DNA of 64,000 bases from Hirundichthys speculiger. Taxonomy: Eukaryota; Chordata; Actinopteri; Beloniformes; Exocoetidae. This document shows, in pieces, positions 11,642 through 23,049 of the stretch. Each line of letters opens with the position of its first letter. The first letter of the stretch is position 1. The stretch lies in contig JAGFBZ010000328.1 in the NCBI GenBank assembly GCA_018398805.1, positions 229,001 through 293,000 of the forward strand, in the 5' to 3' direction. Below the pieces are notes generated by a model. That model saw nothing but the letters and a program-made list of their open reading frames with translations, did not search any database and was not told the DNA's origin. The translations under genes were made by a program, and so were the position numbers.

Positions 11642-11760
11642 TCCACTCATCCAGGTTTGGGTCTCGGGGCAGTGGCCTGAGTAGAGGAGCACAAACCTCC
11701 TTCACCCTACCCCTCCTTCGTCTCTTCTGGGAGGTCATCAAGACATTCCCAGGCCATCCA
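11642..11760 (-). pseudogene. LINE ORF2 3' end (fish RT family), fragment
   Basis: On the minus strand the sequence runs TGGCCTGGGAATGTCTTGAT...CTGGATGAGTGGAAGATGGAT into a (GGAT)n tail. This matches my memory of the common fish LINE end with WPGNVL-type coding sequence and a GATAAGCGGAAGAAGATGGATGG tail. Other parts of what appears to be the same LINE family occur at 19711-19865, 23233-23675 and 36346-36762. It is a 5'-truncated dead copy. Confidence 0.6.
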
Positions 11761-12066
11761 TAAAATACACATTTACAGCTAAATTTAGCATTTCCAATTC
11801 CTGTTCAAATGTTTGTTAATACAAATTTCTAATCATCCAATGACATTGCGACAACTGAACGCATGTAGGCATGTAAATGCGGTCAAAATGACTTGAAGTT
11901 CAAACCGAGAGTCAGAATGGGGAATAAAAGGGGATTTAAGTGACCGTGGTTGTTGGTGCCAGACCGGCTGGTCTGAATATTTGAGAAACTGTTGAAGTAC
12001 TGGATTTTTCATGCACAATTACCTCTAGGGTTTATAGAGAACAGTCCAAAAAAAAAAAGAGAGAAA
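11761..12066. other. spacer, no gene seen
   Basis: AT-rich unique sequence with an A-run at about 12048-12058. No recognisable feature. Confidence 0.5.
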
Positions 12067-12507
12067 CTAGAAAAGCACTCAGAGAGCGCAGACCTCCACC
12101 AAGCGCAACAATTCCCCCATGTAGCCATTTACAGATTGCGATAAAATCCACGTTCAGGATCAGATCCTGATCAGCCTTTGAAATTTGATAGAGGTTTCCA
12201 TTGTCAATCCCTGAGTCAAATTTCAAGAATTTTAGGCAATAATTAAAGGAGATATTGAGAAACTAAATTTTGGCCCCATTGACCGCAATGTTATCGAAAA
12301 TTTGAAAGTGATCCAGAATCCAGGATTTCTTCTGGGTCACACATTAAAAATTGAAATCAGTTCTTCCTTTTCATATTCATACTCCTATATTCATATTCAT
12401 ACTTTTATACTCCTGAAAATTTCATTAAAATCCATCCATAACTTTTTGAGTTATTTTACAGACAGAAGGATAAACGCCAGCAAAAACATTAACCTCCTTG
12501 ACGGAGA
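12067..12507 (-). mobile_element. Helitron-like non-autonomous element, copy 1
   Basis: On the minus strand the element starts TCTCCGTCAAGGAGGTTAAT and ends ...GTGCTTTTCTAG followed by T, with host A before the start. A short hairpin (GCGCTC-TCT-GAGTGC) sits just before the CTAG end. TC start, CTAG end, a 3' hairpin and A/T insertion context are Helitron hallmarks. Other copies are at 18004-18602, 31907-32153, 36764-36883 and 47087-47318. No Rep/helicase coding remains. Confidence 0.6.
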
Positions 12508-12508
12508 T

Positions 12509-13590
12509 AAATATCCAGTGAGTGGCAGTTGTGTGGATGGCATCTGCCTTGCTGATGTCAGCAGAGAATGGACAGACTGGTTCAAGACGATGAAAAGACA
12601 ACGGTATCTCGAATAACCACTCGTTACAACCGAGCTCTTCAGAAGAGCGTCTCTGAACGCACTACACATCGAACCTTGAAGCAGATGGACTGCAGCAGAA
12701 TACCACACCGGGTAACTGCTCCTGTCGGCTAAAAACAGAAAACTGAGGACTACAATTTTACACAGACTCAACAAAACTGGACAAGAGAAGATTGGAAAAG
12801 AAAACGTAGCCTGGTCTGATGACTCTGATGACATCCACAATAGGGTCAAAATTTGGCATAAACAACATCAAAATACAGATCCATTAGGGGTGAGTATTGG
12901 CAAGGACCTCGCAATACGACATGTATCATGATACTTGGGTTCGCGATATATTATCGCATATTATATCGATATATTATCGAATATTGTGATATTCTTCCCA
13001 GTTAATATCAAAATTAAAAGCAGAGATGAAAAATCAAGCTGCTGTATATGTTCATTAGATGATATTGATCATTCAGAGGACAAATTGAGTCAAAACTATT
13101 TGCTTCAAAACAAAATATTTATTGTTTATTATTAGTGTTTTTGAAAAAAATCGAAAAAAATTGATATTAGGAGCTGAAGAATCGATATTATATTGGGAGG
13201 CCGAAAATCGCGATATATTGCCAAATCAATTTTTTTTCACACCCCTAAGATCCATCCTGCTTTTTATCAATGGTTCAGGCTGGTTGTGGTGATGGTGGCT
13301 CCTTACTATCCTTACTACCCCAGTTTAAACACCATTCCTGTCCAGCTGGTTTCCTGAACATGACAGTGAAGCTTCAGTGGTCTCCACAGTCACCAGATCT
13401 CAGTCCAGTAGAGCAGCTTTGGGATGTGGTGGAACGGGAGATTCTCATCATGGATGTGTAGCTGACAAAGCTGCAGCAACACCTTGTTGAATCTATGCCA
13501 CCAAGAATTAAGGCAGCTCTGAAAGAGAAAGGGAGTCCAACCCAGTCGTAGGTAGGTGGTCCTGATAAAGTGGGCGGTGAGTGCAATCTC
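12509..13590 (+). pseudogene. Tc1-like transposase remnant 1 (split by a MITE)
   Basis: A decayed Tc1/mariner transposase. The N-terminal part reads REWTDWFKTMKRQR and later WSDDS, where the first catalytic aspartate is expected. The C-terminal part reads SPQSPDLSPVEQLWDVVE (13378-13434), the third catalytic segment with its glutamate in PVEQLW. The middle segment with the second aspartate (QQDNAPCH in relatives) is missing from about 13300-13330. Frameshifts and stops are present, and a hAT MITE (12885-13247) interrupts it. The sequence ends near CCTGATAAAGTGGGCGGTGA, like known fish Tc1 ends. Confidence 0.85.
12885..13247 (-). mobile_element. hAT MITE, TAGGGGTG family, complete, nested in Tc1
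   Basis: A 363-base element with ends TAGGGGTG and CACCCCTA. It is flanked by a perfect 8-bp duplication, AGATCCAT, at 12877-12884 and 13248-13255. The body is the family's characteristic ATATCG-rich, near-palindromic sequence. It is non-coding. Its position splits the Tc1 remnant, so it inserted later. Confidence 0.92.
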
Positions 13591-13648
13591 TCAAGCATTT
13601 TATAGGTCTGCCTTAGTGCTTTCTGCCAGTTGGACGTGCATGAAACAT

Positions 13649-13673
13649 CCCCCCCCCCCCCCCCCCCCCCCCC
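13649..13673. repeat. poly-C tract (25 bases)
   Basis: Uninterrupted cytosines just past the Tc1 remnant end. Confidence 0.95.
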
Positions 13674-13748
13674 ACAGAGGCAACCAGGAGATGAAATCCT
13701 CACAACACCAACCCCCTCCAGCATTTAGCTGCACCTAGAAATTCTGCA

Positions 13749-13749
13749 A

Positions 13750-13798
<49 letters not shown>
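13749..13798. repeat. (AT)n microsatellite
   Basis: About 24 AT units with one ATAC interruption. Confidence 0.95.
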
Positions 13799-13801
<3 letters not shown>

Positions 13802-14770
13802 TCACTGGATCACTGGATTCATTATTAGACTGCATGTCAGTGTATTAATTTCAAGCGGTTAATTTAAAAAAAGATCATGTGAGTTCAAATGTTTCTTGTA
13901 GATCTGAAGCCAAGATTCTACACGAAGGCTTAAAAACCACATAAAAACAAGTTAACAAGACTCCACTGAACTCTATGCTTTTATCTTCCCACTTCAACAA
14001 TATCCTTTCCTGGAATATAGCAGATGTTTTCATCTTGATGGCCTCCTCTGAACAACCCTAGAGGGTCATACGGTAACCGGCCAGCTCTCTACTTCGTGGC
14101 CGGGGGCAATCTCTGGTCTGGACAGAGATGACGCCCGCATGGACGCCGAGGAGCATCTCCTAGGGGACTGTGGAGAGATGAGGGTGATATTAAAACTTGG
14201 AAATCACAGTCAGGCAAGTCGGATGTGAAAATTGGCCGGCTGCGCCACACTACGTAGGTGTTCGTCTGCAGAGAAACCCCTTCAGGGGTTCGTGGAAAGA
14301 CCATGGGAATGACCCGAGTGGTGAGAAAGTCAACATCAGCTTCCTTATGTATTTTTGATCACAACAATAACCCATATAAATAATCATATAGGTGCTCTAC
14401 ATGGAAAAAAGAGCTCAGTTGGTGCCACAGTTGTATAATAATGCAGCCATCCAAACTACGTCGGTGTAAGACACACACGGATAGATCATGAGCAGATGAG
14501 ACAGAGATCATTCAAGCCATGTCTAATCACGTAAAGCATGATGCAATTTATGCATGGAGAACACCAAACAAAAGGGAAAAGCTCAGCTTTAATCCCACAA
14601 AGACCATTTCATTTCCTCTCAAACAAAACACAGCTCCAGCACCTAGCAACTAAGCTAACACGTCGCAGGAAGATGAGAAACCCGATGACCAGCTGCTCCG
14701 CTCCACAGACAAAAGCCTGCTATCAATAGAGAGCTGTTACAAATAAAAACCCGCTGAGGAAGTTCAAGGA
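13799..14770. other. spacer, no gene seen
   Basis: 14080-14300 is GC-richer than its surroundings and may be an old unassigned repeat. The rest is unique AT-rich sequence. No recognisable coding exon. Confidence 0.45.
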
Positions 14771-16343
14771 GGTCCGTCATCCAGGAGATCTGGGTCCAAT
14801 CCAGGAGATCTGGGTCCCATCCAGGAGATCTGGGTCCAATCCAGGAGATCTGAGTCCCATCCAGGAGATCTGGGTCCAATCCAGGAGATCTGGGTCCCAT
14901 CCAGGAGATCTGAGTCCCATCCAGGAGATCTGGGTCCAATCCAGGAGATCTGGGTCCCATCCAGGAGATCTGGGTCACATTCAGGAGATCTGGGTCCCAT
15001 CCAGGAGATCTGAGTCCTATCCAGGAGATCTGGGTCCTATCCAGGAGATCTGGGTCCTATCCAGGAGATCTGGGTCACATTCAGGAGATCTGAGTCCTAT
15101 CCAGGTAATCTGGGTCCCATCCAGGAGATCTGGGTCCTATCCAGGAGATCTGGGTCCATCCAGGAGATCTGGGTCCCATCCAGGAGATCTGAGTCCCATC
15201 CAGGAGATCTGGGTCCTATCCAGGAAATTTGGGTCCCATCCAGGAGATCTGGGTCCTATCCAGGAGACCTGGGTCATATCCAGGAGATCTGGGTCATATC
15301 CAGGAGATCTGGGTCCAATCCAGGAGATCTGGGTCCCATCCAGGAGATCTGAGTCCTATCCAGGAGATCTGGGTCCCATCCAGGAGCTCTGAGTCCTATC
15401 CAGGAGATCTGGGTCCTATCCAGGAGATCTGGGTCCTGTCCAGGAGATCTGGGTCCCATCCAGGAGATCTGGGTCCTATCCAGGAGATCTGGGTCCCATC
15501 CAGGAGATCTGGGTCCCATCCAGGAGATCTGGGTCCTATCCAGGAGATCTGGGTCCCATCTAGGAGATCTGGGTCCTATCTAGGAGATCTGGGTCCCACC
15601 CAAGAGATCTGGGTCCTATCCAGGAGATCTGGGTCCCATCCAGGAGATCTGGGTCCCATCCAGCAGATCTGGGTCCCATCCAGGAGATCTGGGTCCTATC
15701 CAGGAGATCTGGGTCCAATCCAGGAGATCTGGGTCCCATCCAGGAGATCTGGGTCCAATCCAGGAGATCTGGGCCCATCCAGGAGATCTGGGTCACATTC
15801 AGGAGATCTGGGTCCCATCCAGGAGATCTGAGTCCCATCCAGGAGATTTGGGTCCCACCCAGGAGATCTGGGTCCTATCCAGGAGATCTGGGTCCCATCC
15901 AGGAGATCTGGGTCCAATCCAGGAGATCTGGGCCCATCCAGGAGATCTGGGTCCAATCCAGGAGATCTGGGCCCATCCAGGAGATCTGGGTCACATTCAG
16001 GAGATCTGGGTCCAATCCAGGAGATCTGAGTCCCATCCAGGAGATCTAGGTCACATTCAGGAGATCTGGGTCCAATCCAGGAGATCTGGGTCCCATCCAG
16101 GAGATCTGGGTCCAATCCAGGAGATCTGGGTCCCATCCAGGAGATCTGGGTCACATTCAGGAGATCTGGGTCCCATCCAGGAGATCTGGGTCACATTCAG
16201 GAGATCTGGGTCCCATCCAGGAGATCTGGGTCACATTCAGGAGATCTGGGTCACATTCAGGAGATCTGGGTCCCACCCAGGAGATCTGGGTCACATTCAG
16301 GAGATCTGAGTCCTATCCAGGAGATCTGGGTCCCATCCAGATC
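14771..16343. repeat. 20-bp minisatellite, about 78 units
   Basis: Head-to-tail copies of CCAGGAGATCTGGGTCCCAT. Main variants end CCCAT, CCAAT, CCTAT or CACAT-T, and some have GAGTCC in place of GGGTCC. Several units near 15,150 and 15,770-15,980 are 19 bases long (GGGCCCAT or GGGTCCAT forms). Almost every unit has AGATCT. Because 20 is not a multiple of 3 and the unit has no stop in any phase, open frames up to 200 codons appear on both strands. They are by-products, not genes. Confidence 0.98.
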
Positions 16344-18003
16344 TATGTTCTAGGTGCCTTCGCTTTCTCTCACTATCCAGTGAGGTTTCAGAGAGTATTG
16401 GGGTCACCTTTAAGACAGATCTTTGAATGATTGTACACTTAGCTGTACGCTATACTGGCCTGTTTGAAACAGACCCCCCCACCAAAAAAAAAACAAAAAC
16501 AAAAACTGAAAAACATGATGCAGTTGTGAAAGAAACCTTTCCATTTACGTCACAAATTACCACAAGATCTGTCTGCAAACAATCACAAGTATTGAAAGAA
16601 ATCACTTACGTAATTTCTCTACACACAGTGGGAGCAGTTCCTGTTCTTTTAAAACCCCAACAGGTGAACCGTGTTTTTTTTTTTTTTTTTTTTTGGTTTT
16701 GTTTTTTTCCCACAGCATCTCAGCGGGCCAGCCTTTTGTAAACTTCAAGCTGCCTCCACCGAAATAGATTCTGTGATGTTTCCAATACGCGCCGCATCCT
16801 GATGCAACAAATCCTCCAGTAAATTGGTAACAATTTCACAGAATTTTTTTTCTTTTTTTTTTCCAGCAGAAATACAGTTGGAACAATAACACTCCCCGGC
16901 CACGGGAATTGAAAGATAATTGTATGAGCCTGTGGCATTGTTGTTTCATGAGCTTCACGCTCCATTTCTGATTCCCGCCAGAAAGCCGTTTCCTTTTTTT
17001 TTTCCCCCTCCTTTGCACATGTTTATTTCTGGCCCTTTTAATTTGGTCTCGATTTATGTATATCTTAAATCACATGTTCTTCTCTGTCCTTGCGAAATGG
17101 AAATAGGCGCTGTTGTTATCTCTGGAAAAGAAAGAGGTAAAAAACAATGCACATCTTAGTTATTACGAGCATAACAGCATCTTCAAAAGGGCAGTTTGAA
17201 GAGAGAGGCCACGGCAATACTTGAACACGCCGTTGAATAAATACATTAATTAAGAGGGAATTATGTGCTTGGCGCACGAGTTGGCTTTCTTTCAAGTGCC
17301 AGGGGTCCTCATAAATATACATTTAAAAGACATGTGGCAACATCAAGAAGTAACCTCTTAACAATGAACTTCTGTATCATCATCTCTGCAGCGCACACCT
17401 ACCAAACGCTTGGAGGCATGCGGCAAAAAAACACACACACAAAAAAAAAAAAACGAGCAGTTTTACTTAATATTAATACATGTAAATGAATGCTTTGTTT
17501 ATTTGAGTTGAGAACCCTAACGAGTCGTGGGACCCGGTCTGTTTGGTTTCAACTCTCCAGACGCAGACGGAAATATCAAAACCCAGGGACGGCGCGGGAA
17601 CGGCCCACTTTTGTCACAGAGCCACTGATCTTCCATCACATACGTCCCCATGTAGGAGCTTGAATATGTTTAAAAAGCTGATAAATATATCGCTCGTGAA
17701 ACCCATGGCGCCATGAAAGATAACGGGGAGGAATGGCGCTCATGGTGGCGACGCACTTTGTGGAGAAGCTCTCTTATAAACGATTACTGTTTCCAGACAG
17801 ATATTATGATGCATCACTGTGCTCAGCTTTTTTTATTTACTTTTTTTCTTTTTTTCTTGGTTCGTATAGCATTTTAGAGTACAAATCCTTTTAATAAACT
17901 GGTCTGTGAATGCTTGACATCACTGATGGATGACACAGAGGTGAGCGCAGTCGGTACGGCACAACGTCTTTACGTATAATCTCCTAAATTTGTGTAATTT
18001 TTA
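16344..18003. other. spacer, no gene; candidate regulatory DNA
   Basis: Poly-A and poly-T runs at 16484-16500, 16673-16694 and 16846-16861. 17020-17330 and 17560-17800 are repeat-free with homeodomain-type words and look like conserved non-coding sequence. No protein similarity. Confidence 0.4.
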
Positions 18004-18602
18004 CCTCCGCCAAGGAGGTTATGTTTTTGCCGGCGTTTATCTGTTTGTCTGTCTGTCTGTGTTCAAGATATCTCAAAAAGTTATGAATTGATTTTAATGA
18101 AATTTTCAGGAGTTGTCAGAAATACGAAAAGGAAGAACTGATTTCATTTTGGGTGTGATCTTGAAGAAATCCCGGATTTTGGATCACTTTTTAAATTTTT
18201 CGATAACATTGCAGTCAATGGGGCCAAAAATTTTGTTTCTCAATATTTCCGTTAATTATTGCCCAAAACTCATGAAATTTGACTCAGGGATTGACAATGG
18301 GAACCTCTTTCAAATTTCAAAGGCCGATCTGGATCTGATCCAGAAATTCTGGATTCTGGATCATTTTCAAATTTTTGATAACATTGCGGTCAATGGGGCC
18401 GAAAATTTTGTTTACTCAATATCTCCATTAATAATTGCCCAAATCTCATGAAATTTGACTCAGGGATTGACAATGGGAACCTCTATCAAATTTCAAAGGC
18501 TGATCTGGATCTGATCCAGAAGGCGGATTGCAATCTGTAAATCGCTATATGGGGGAATTGTTGCGCTTGACGGAGGTCTGTGCTCTCCGAGTGCTTTTCT
18601 AG
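18004..18602 (+). mobile_element. Helitron-like non-autonomous element, copy 2 (longest)
   Basis: Starts CCTCCGCCAAGGAGG after host A (first T mutated to C) and ends GTGCTTTTCTAG before host T. Internally a block of about 178 bases is tandemly duplicated (from about 18180 and from about 18358, each containing GATAACATTGC and GACTCAGGGATTGACAATGG). This makes it longer than the other copies. No coding capacity. Confidence 0.62.
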
Positions 18603-19584
18603 TTTTTTTTCTTTCTTTTCTAGGGTAGCGTTAGTATAGCTCTATGGTTTTCTATAACTGTTCTAAACTGTTTCTTAGTCAGAAAAGTTTTAAAATCCTA
18701 AAAAATTGTGCATTGACAGTTAAAAGGGATGACGAAAAAGGACGTCTTCTTTTTTTTCCCTCCCTCATTGTTGCAGGATCATCAGTTACTTTGTGGACTG
18801 CGATTAAAATGATCTCAGACTGTGTCAACACAAGGTCGCACATGGATTCATTTCTTTCCGTATGAGTGCACCCAGTACTGAAGAAAGACAGCACAGAATC
18901 CATTCAAGCCATTTTTAATCGCACAAAGATACAATATACCCACTTGGGTCCATCTGTATTTTTGCAGTTTGTATGATTTTTGCTTTTATACACTGCCGCA
19001 ATGGATCTGAAATAAAACAATCCAGATGTGATAAAATTGTAGACTTGCAGCTTTAACTTAAGAGGTTTCTTGAAAATATATCTTTTACTGCCCCCATGCA
19101 GTAAGAAGTGGTATTGCTACATGGATCTTAATATCTTACAAAGTCTATTTCTACATAAACGAAACAATCCTGACAGCACATCGCTCTGTGAACACATCGT
19201 AAGGAAAATAGTGAGAAGCTGCTCCTAACAAGAGCCTTCAGACGAGAGCTAAAGCATCACAGATTCCTACGACGCAACAAAAACTTTTTTGAGGTATCAG
19301 TCAAAGCAGAGCAAAAAAAAAGAAAAGAAAAGGCCACTTCAATCAGTCTCACCTCGAATGTTTCGCCGACATAAATAATATCGCAGAGCAAAACTTGAAA
19401 AAAATCCCCATCCAAAAAATCGAAAATCATTTTTGACCTCAGACTTTCTTTTACTTTTTGCAGTGCACAAAAGATCTACCGAGGATCACATTGAGCAAAC
19501 GCACACTAAAATATCTGCTGTGAAGATGTGTGGCTGCATAGATTTCCACCTGAGGTCGAGACGGACCCTGGTCTAAGGGCGGGA
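18603..19584. other. spacer, no gene seen
   Basis: AT-rich unique sequence. ACTTTTTGCAGTGC at about 19452-19465 resembles a stray end of the CACTGCA MITE family. Confidence 0.5.
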
Positions 19585-19710
19585 AAATCCAATCCTGGAG
19601 GGCCGCTGTCCTGCAAGCCTTAGAGGTTTCCCTGCTTCAGCAGCCGATTCAAACAAATGGGTGGATAATGATCTTGTCCAGACCTTAATAACAAGCTGAT
19701 CGTGATCTGG
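19585..19710. mobile_element. hAT-like foldback MITE, partial copy
   Basis: Left arm of the family (TCCTGGAGGGCCGCTGTCCT and AGGTTTCCCTGCTTCAGCA) and the loop. The right arm is lost, and the sequence passes directly into LINE DNA at 19711. Confidence 0.55.
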
Positions 19711-19865
19711 GAGTTTGGCTCACGCTGCCAGTAATGAGCCAGATCCGTTTCAGGTGTTAGTTTGAGTCCATCTGGGCTGACCTTCATCACAGATTCTGTT
19801 CATAATTTTTATGGACGGAGTTTCTTGGTACAGCCAAGTAGTGGACTCCCGCTCCACCCGGTGGC
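19711..19865 (+). pseudogene. LINE reverse transcriptase fragment
   Basis: A short piece of non-LTR RT. It includes a segment reading FITDSVHNFYGRSFL, which corresponds to the F/Y-x-MDR-type region just before the FADD box in the fish LINE family. It shares its exact 5' start (GAGTTTGGCT) with 23233. Truncated at both ends. Confidence 0.55.
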
Positions 19866-20047
19866 ACGAAACTTACATAACAGAGAGCTCAACGGACAGA
19901 AGCACTCAAAAACAGTTGTATATGGAAGTAATTATTACACTTAAGTTATGTAGTTTGGTACCTGGAAAACACCAATGGATTAGCTATGCGTCAGTGAGCA
20001 AAAATAACCAACTACATTGCCATTTAACCATTGTGTCATTTGTAATA

Positions 20048-20762
20048 CAGTGATCCCTTATTTTTCACAGTTAATAGGGACCGGCACCCCCCCCCCCCCC
20101 CCCCCCCCCCCACGAAAATCAAAATCCGCAAACTGGAGCCGGAGCCCCCCAAGCCTAAATAATGTGTTTAAAACATGTTTAAAAACCGCGAAAAAGTAGC
20201 GAGGCACTGCAGCGAAACAAGTCAAAGGCTCAACTGTGGTCTTTCTGTTTCCTTCACAGCCTCTGGTCTCTGAACCGTAGTAAAGAAACCGCTGGTATTG
20301 TGCAATTTTTGGCTCGTAATTAGCGGCTAACACGCTAACAACAACAAAAGAAAAAGTCCGGTTTTCTCTGCATGGAACAGGGACTTTATTCTGGCACTGC
20401 AGGAACTTGTAACATCACACAGGTTGTATTGTTGGGCTCCTGTCGGTTAACAGAGAATGTAAATCTATACACGCTGGGCTGCTGTTGATGCTCACTACAC
20501 TTTTCATCTAACCCCGTTTTCATTCTGCCGTCCCACGACACACACACTACATTACCCATAAGGCCACATCATTACCCATAATGCCACCTTCTTAAAGGGG
20601 CCAGGCTGGCTCACATTTTTTCGCTGTAAGAGAACGCGCACAACATCCTGTGATGTTTCCACAATTTTTTCTTGATTTTTTTTATTACATTATATACTTC
20701 TGAAAAATCCGCAAATAACTAAAACCGCGGAACTTAAAGCACGAATTGGCGAACGATCACTG
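20048..20762 (+). mobile_element. Tigger/pogo-type non-autonomous element, copy 2
   Basis: Ends CAGTGATCCCTTATTTTTC and GGCGAACGATCACTG, flanked by TA (20046-20047 and 20763-20764). A 25-base poly-C tract lies at 20087-20111. It is close to 38696-39288 over its whole length. The core includes a CTCACTACACTTTTCATCTA segment shared by both. No open transposase. Confidence 0.82.
20087..20111. repeat. poly-C tract inside Tigger copy
   Basis: Uninterrupted cytosines. The corresponding place in the 4450 copy is a G-run (opposite orientation), so the tract derives from the element's own C-rich stretch. Confidence 0.95.
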
Positions 20763-20764
20763 TA

Positions 20765-22052
20765 TGAATACGCAGCTTTACACTTTTGAATTAATCTCAG
20801 ATGCTGACATCAGATTTATTCAAATCCACCTTGTAGGTGCTAAGATATACTCTTTTTTTAATTAGGTATGCCATGTCTGAGCTGGAATCCCGGAAACAGG
20901 TTAGGCTCGGTTAGAAAGTTAAATCACTTACTTGCACAACAACAGTGGAAGTGGAAACGCCAAGGATAAAGAAAAAAAAACATGCCTTTCAGAGAAAACT
21001 AATTTCATATATCTTTAAATGACTTCTTAAACTTCAACGCAAGAATGCTTTTGGTGGTGATGAACACAACTCCTACAATGTATCTCTGCTGCAACGAGAC
21101 AGATGTGAAGGCTGAACCTCGAGTCACCCTTTCGTCTCATCTCACAAGCCAATCTGTCATCTAAAAAAACAAACTTCTGACTAAGATTTCATTTCCCACT
21201 CAAAGCACAGATCTTCTGGCCTCTTTAGATGCTCTGCTGGAGGAAACGACTCCTACTGGGACTTCTGTTATAATGAATATCCACAGCAATGAGAAAGCTG
21301 TTTTCATGAGGAAATGCCCTAGAATGAGAAGCGCAAATACAGACCGGTTTCAGAGGAGATGTTGATAATGTAGGTCAGGAGTTAAAGAGAGAAAAGTGAA
21401 AAAAAAATATAAAAATAAAAGTTTTTTTCTCTAAATTTTAATGTGAAATGAGAGAATGCTGTCAAATAAAATGGATGAACTTGGAGACCTGAAGAGAACA
21501 CAATGAAAATGTTAGGAATTAACTATTTTGTTTCACAGAGACAAATTCTGGACTCCAAAACTCCTTTTGCACAGAGTTCAAACAATACGAGCAGAAAGAG
21601 ACCTTCGGCTGCCTCTGACTTATATCTCATCAGCACTGTAGTCACGGCAACGACTATGGATGAGCTGTGTCATCTCTGCAGAGTTTGAGCTTTTCAAATA
21701 AATCCCACAATAGTCCGAAGGAGCGGTTGGAAAAACAAGAACGCTTGATCAGGAAGCGGACATCTATCATTTTGATGAAATATTCTCACCATAAATAATT
21801 CACTCAGTAACCGTGGTGTTAGCTTTGCTTTTATTTCCTGATTCAGAGAATTTGAGGTACTGTGGAACAATTGAATGAGGTGAAACCCGTCGAGCGCACA
21901 ACTCCACTATCAATCTGCAATCCTGGAACAAAGAAAATACAGTGGATTTGTTTGTCCGATGGATGTTTGGTCATCAGTCCAATTACAATCCATCTGCACT
22001 CGAGTTTAGCTATGAAAGGTTTATAATCTAATTCATTCCAATGTGTATGTTA
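20765..22052. other. spacer, no gene seen
   Basis: AT-rich unique DNA with A-runs near 20970 and 21400. No recognisable gene or repeat. Confidence 0.5.
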
Positions 22053-22090
22053 TTAAAGGCGGGGTAAGTGATTTCTGGATGACCCTTCTC
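22053..22090 (+). repeat. single end of a TTAAAGG-type MITE
   Basis: TTAAAGGCGGGGTAAGTGAT matches the inverted terminus TTAAAGGTGGGGTAGGTG of the foldback at 61581-61981. No partner end is visible, so this is a solo or truncated end. Confidence 0.4.
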
Positions 22091-22250
22091 TGTATCTCTG
22101 GATGTGACAAATCATGGAGAATCACAGCATTAAAAAGTTCCTGGTTATGTTTCAATGCAGTCCTTTGTCTTCTCATAAACCATGTGCTTGAAGCTTGGCT
22201 GCTGGTTGGCAGATGCTGGAGCATTTCTCTGAAAATCTGAGCTTTCAGAT

Positions 22251-22605
22251 GTGGTTCAGAAGAACAGAGTATTGACTTTGATAAAAGAGATGATTGAAGA
22301 GGGGAACGCATATCAAGAAGTGCAGAAAATGACAGGCTGCTCAGATGAAATAATCTCAAATGCTTTAGGATGGCAAACAAAACCAGAAAGACCTAGAAGT
22401 AAACGTAAACCACCGTTTGAATGGACCAAAGAATAACCAAGATGGCAAAGACTCAGCCACTGATCAGCTCCAGGGTCCTCAAATATGATCTGAAGTTACC
22501 TGTTACTGTAACTATTAGAAGACGCCTATTTGAAGCCAAGACATCAGCAAGAAGCCCCCACAAAGTCCCACTGTTGAAAAATGTACGTGTGCTGAAGAGA
22601 TTGAG
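22251..22605 (+). pseudogene. Tc1-like transposase remnant 2 (N-terminal DNA-binding part)
   Basis: The first frame gives LTLIKEMIEEGNAYQEVQKM followed by TGCSDEIISNAL, the helix-turn-helix that recognises the terminal repeat in Tc1-type transposases. A frameshift near 22425 moves to the next frame. There the sequence reads SSRVLKYDLKLPVTVTIRRR and FEAKTSARSPHKVPLLK, the second helix-turn-helix region in known fish Tc1 proteins. The DDE domain is absent, because MITE fragments begin at 22606. The remnant clearly differs from the other two Tc1 remnants in this window. Confidence 0.85.
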
Positions 22606-22679
22606 TGATAATATTGTATCGTGGCCCAAGTATCACGATACATATTGTATTGCGAGGTCCTTGCCAATACTCACCCCTA
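22606..22679 (+). mobile_element. hAT MITE, TAGGGGTG family, right-end fragment
   Basis: Only the last ~74 bases of the family, ending GCCAATACTCACCCCTA. It abuts the Tc1 remnant. Confidence 0.8.
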
Positions 22680-22694
22680 ACACTGACTGACGAG

Positions 22695-23010
22695 TAGAGG
22701 GGGGGTATTAGCAACGATCTCACAATACGATATATATCGGGATACTTTATTATTGCGATATCACTATATATTTTAATATTCTACCCAGTTAATATCAAAA
22801 TTTAAAGTAGAGATGAAAAATCAAGTTGCTGTATATGTTCATCAGTTGATATTGAGGACAAATTGAGTCAAAACTATTTGCTTTAAAACAACTTATTTAT
22901 TGTTTATTATTAGTGTTTTTGCACATTTAAGTGAATGAATGAATTTTCCTAAAAAATGGATATTAGGAGCTGAAAAATCGATATAATATCGGGCGGCTGA
23001 AAATCACGAT
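22695..23010 (-). mobile_element. hAT MITE, TAGGGGTG family, partial, inverted
   Basis: Most of a family copy in the opposite orientation, starting TAGAGGGGGGGTATTAGC and truncated at 23010 inside the far end. Together with 22606-22679 it makes an inverted pair separated by 15 bases. Confidence 0.8.
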
Positions 23011-23049
23011 GGACGTCAGTTGCTCTGAGCTATTCAGTGAATACCGGGG

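Noticed and set aside
15229..15831. 200-codon open frame with a repeated SRRSGSHPGDLGPIQEIWV-type peptide
   Set aside because: It lies wholly inside the 20-bp minisatellite, which is stop-free in all phases on both strands. Equivalent frames occur on the minus strand and in neighbouring segments.
15696..16154. Minus-strand 152-codon frame in the same array
   Set aside because: Same cause: a tandem-repeat artefact with a 60-base translation period.
14771..16343. CRISPR-like array
   Set aside because: Units are contiguous with no unique spacers, and the genome is clearly eukaryotic.
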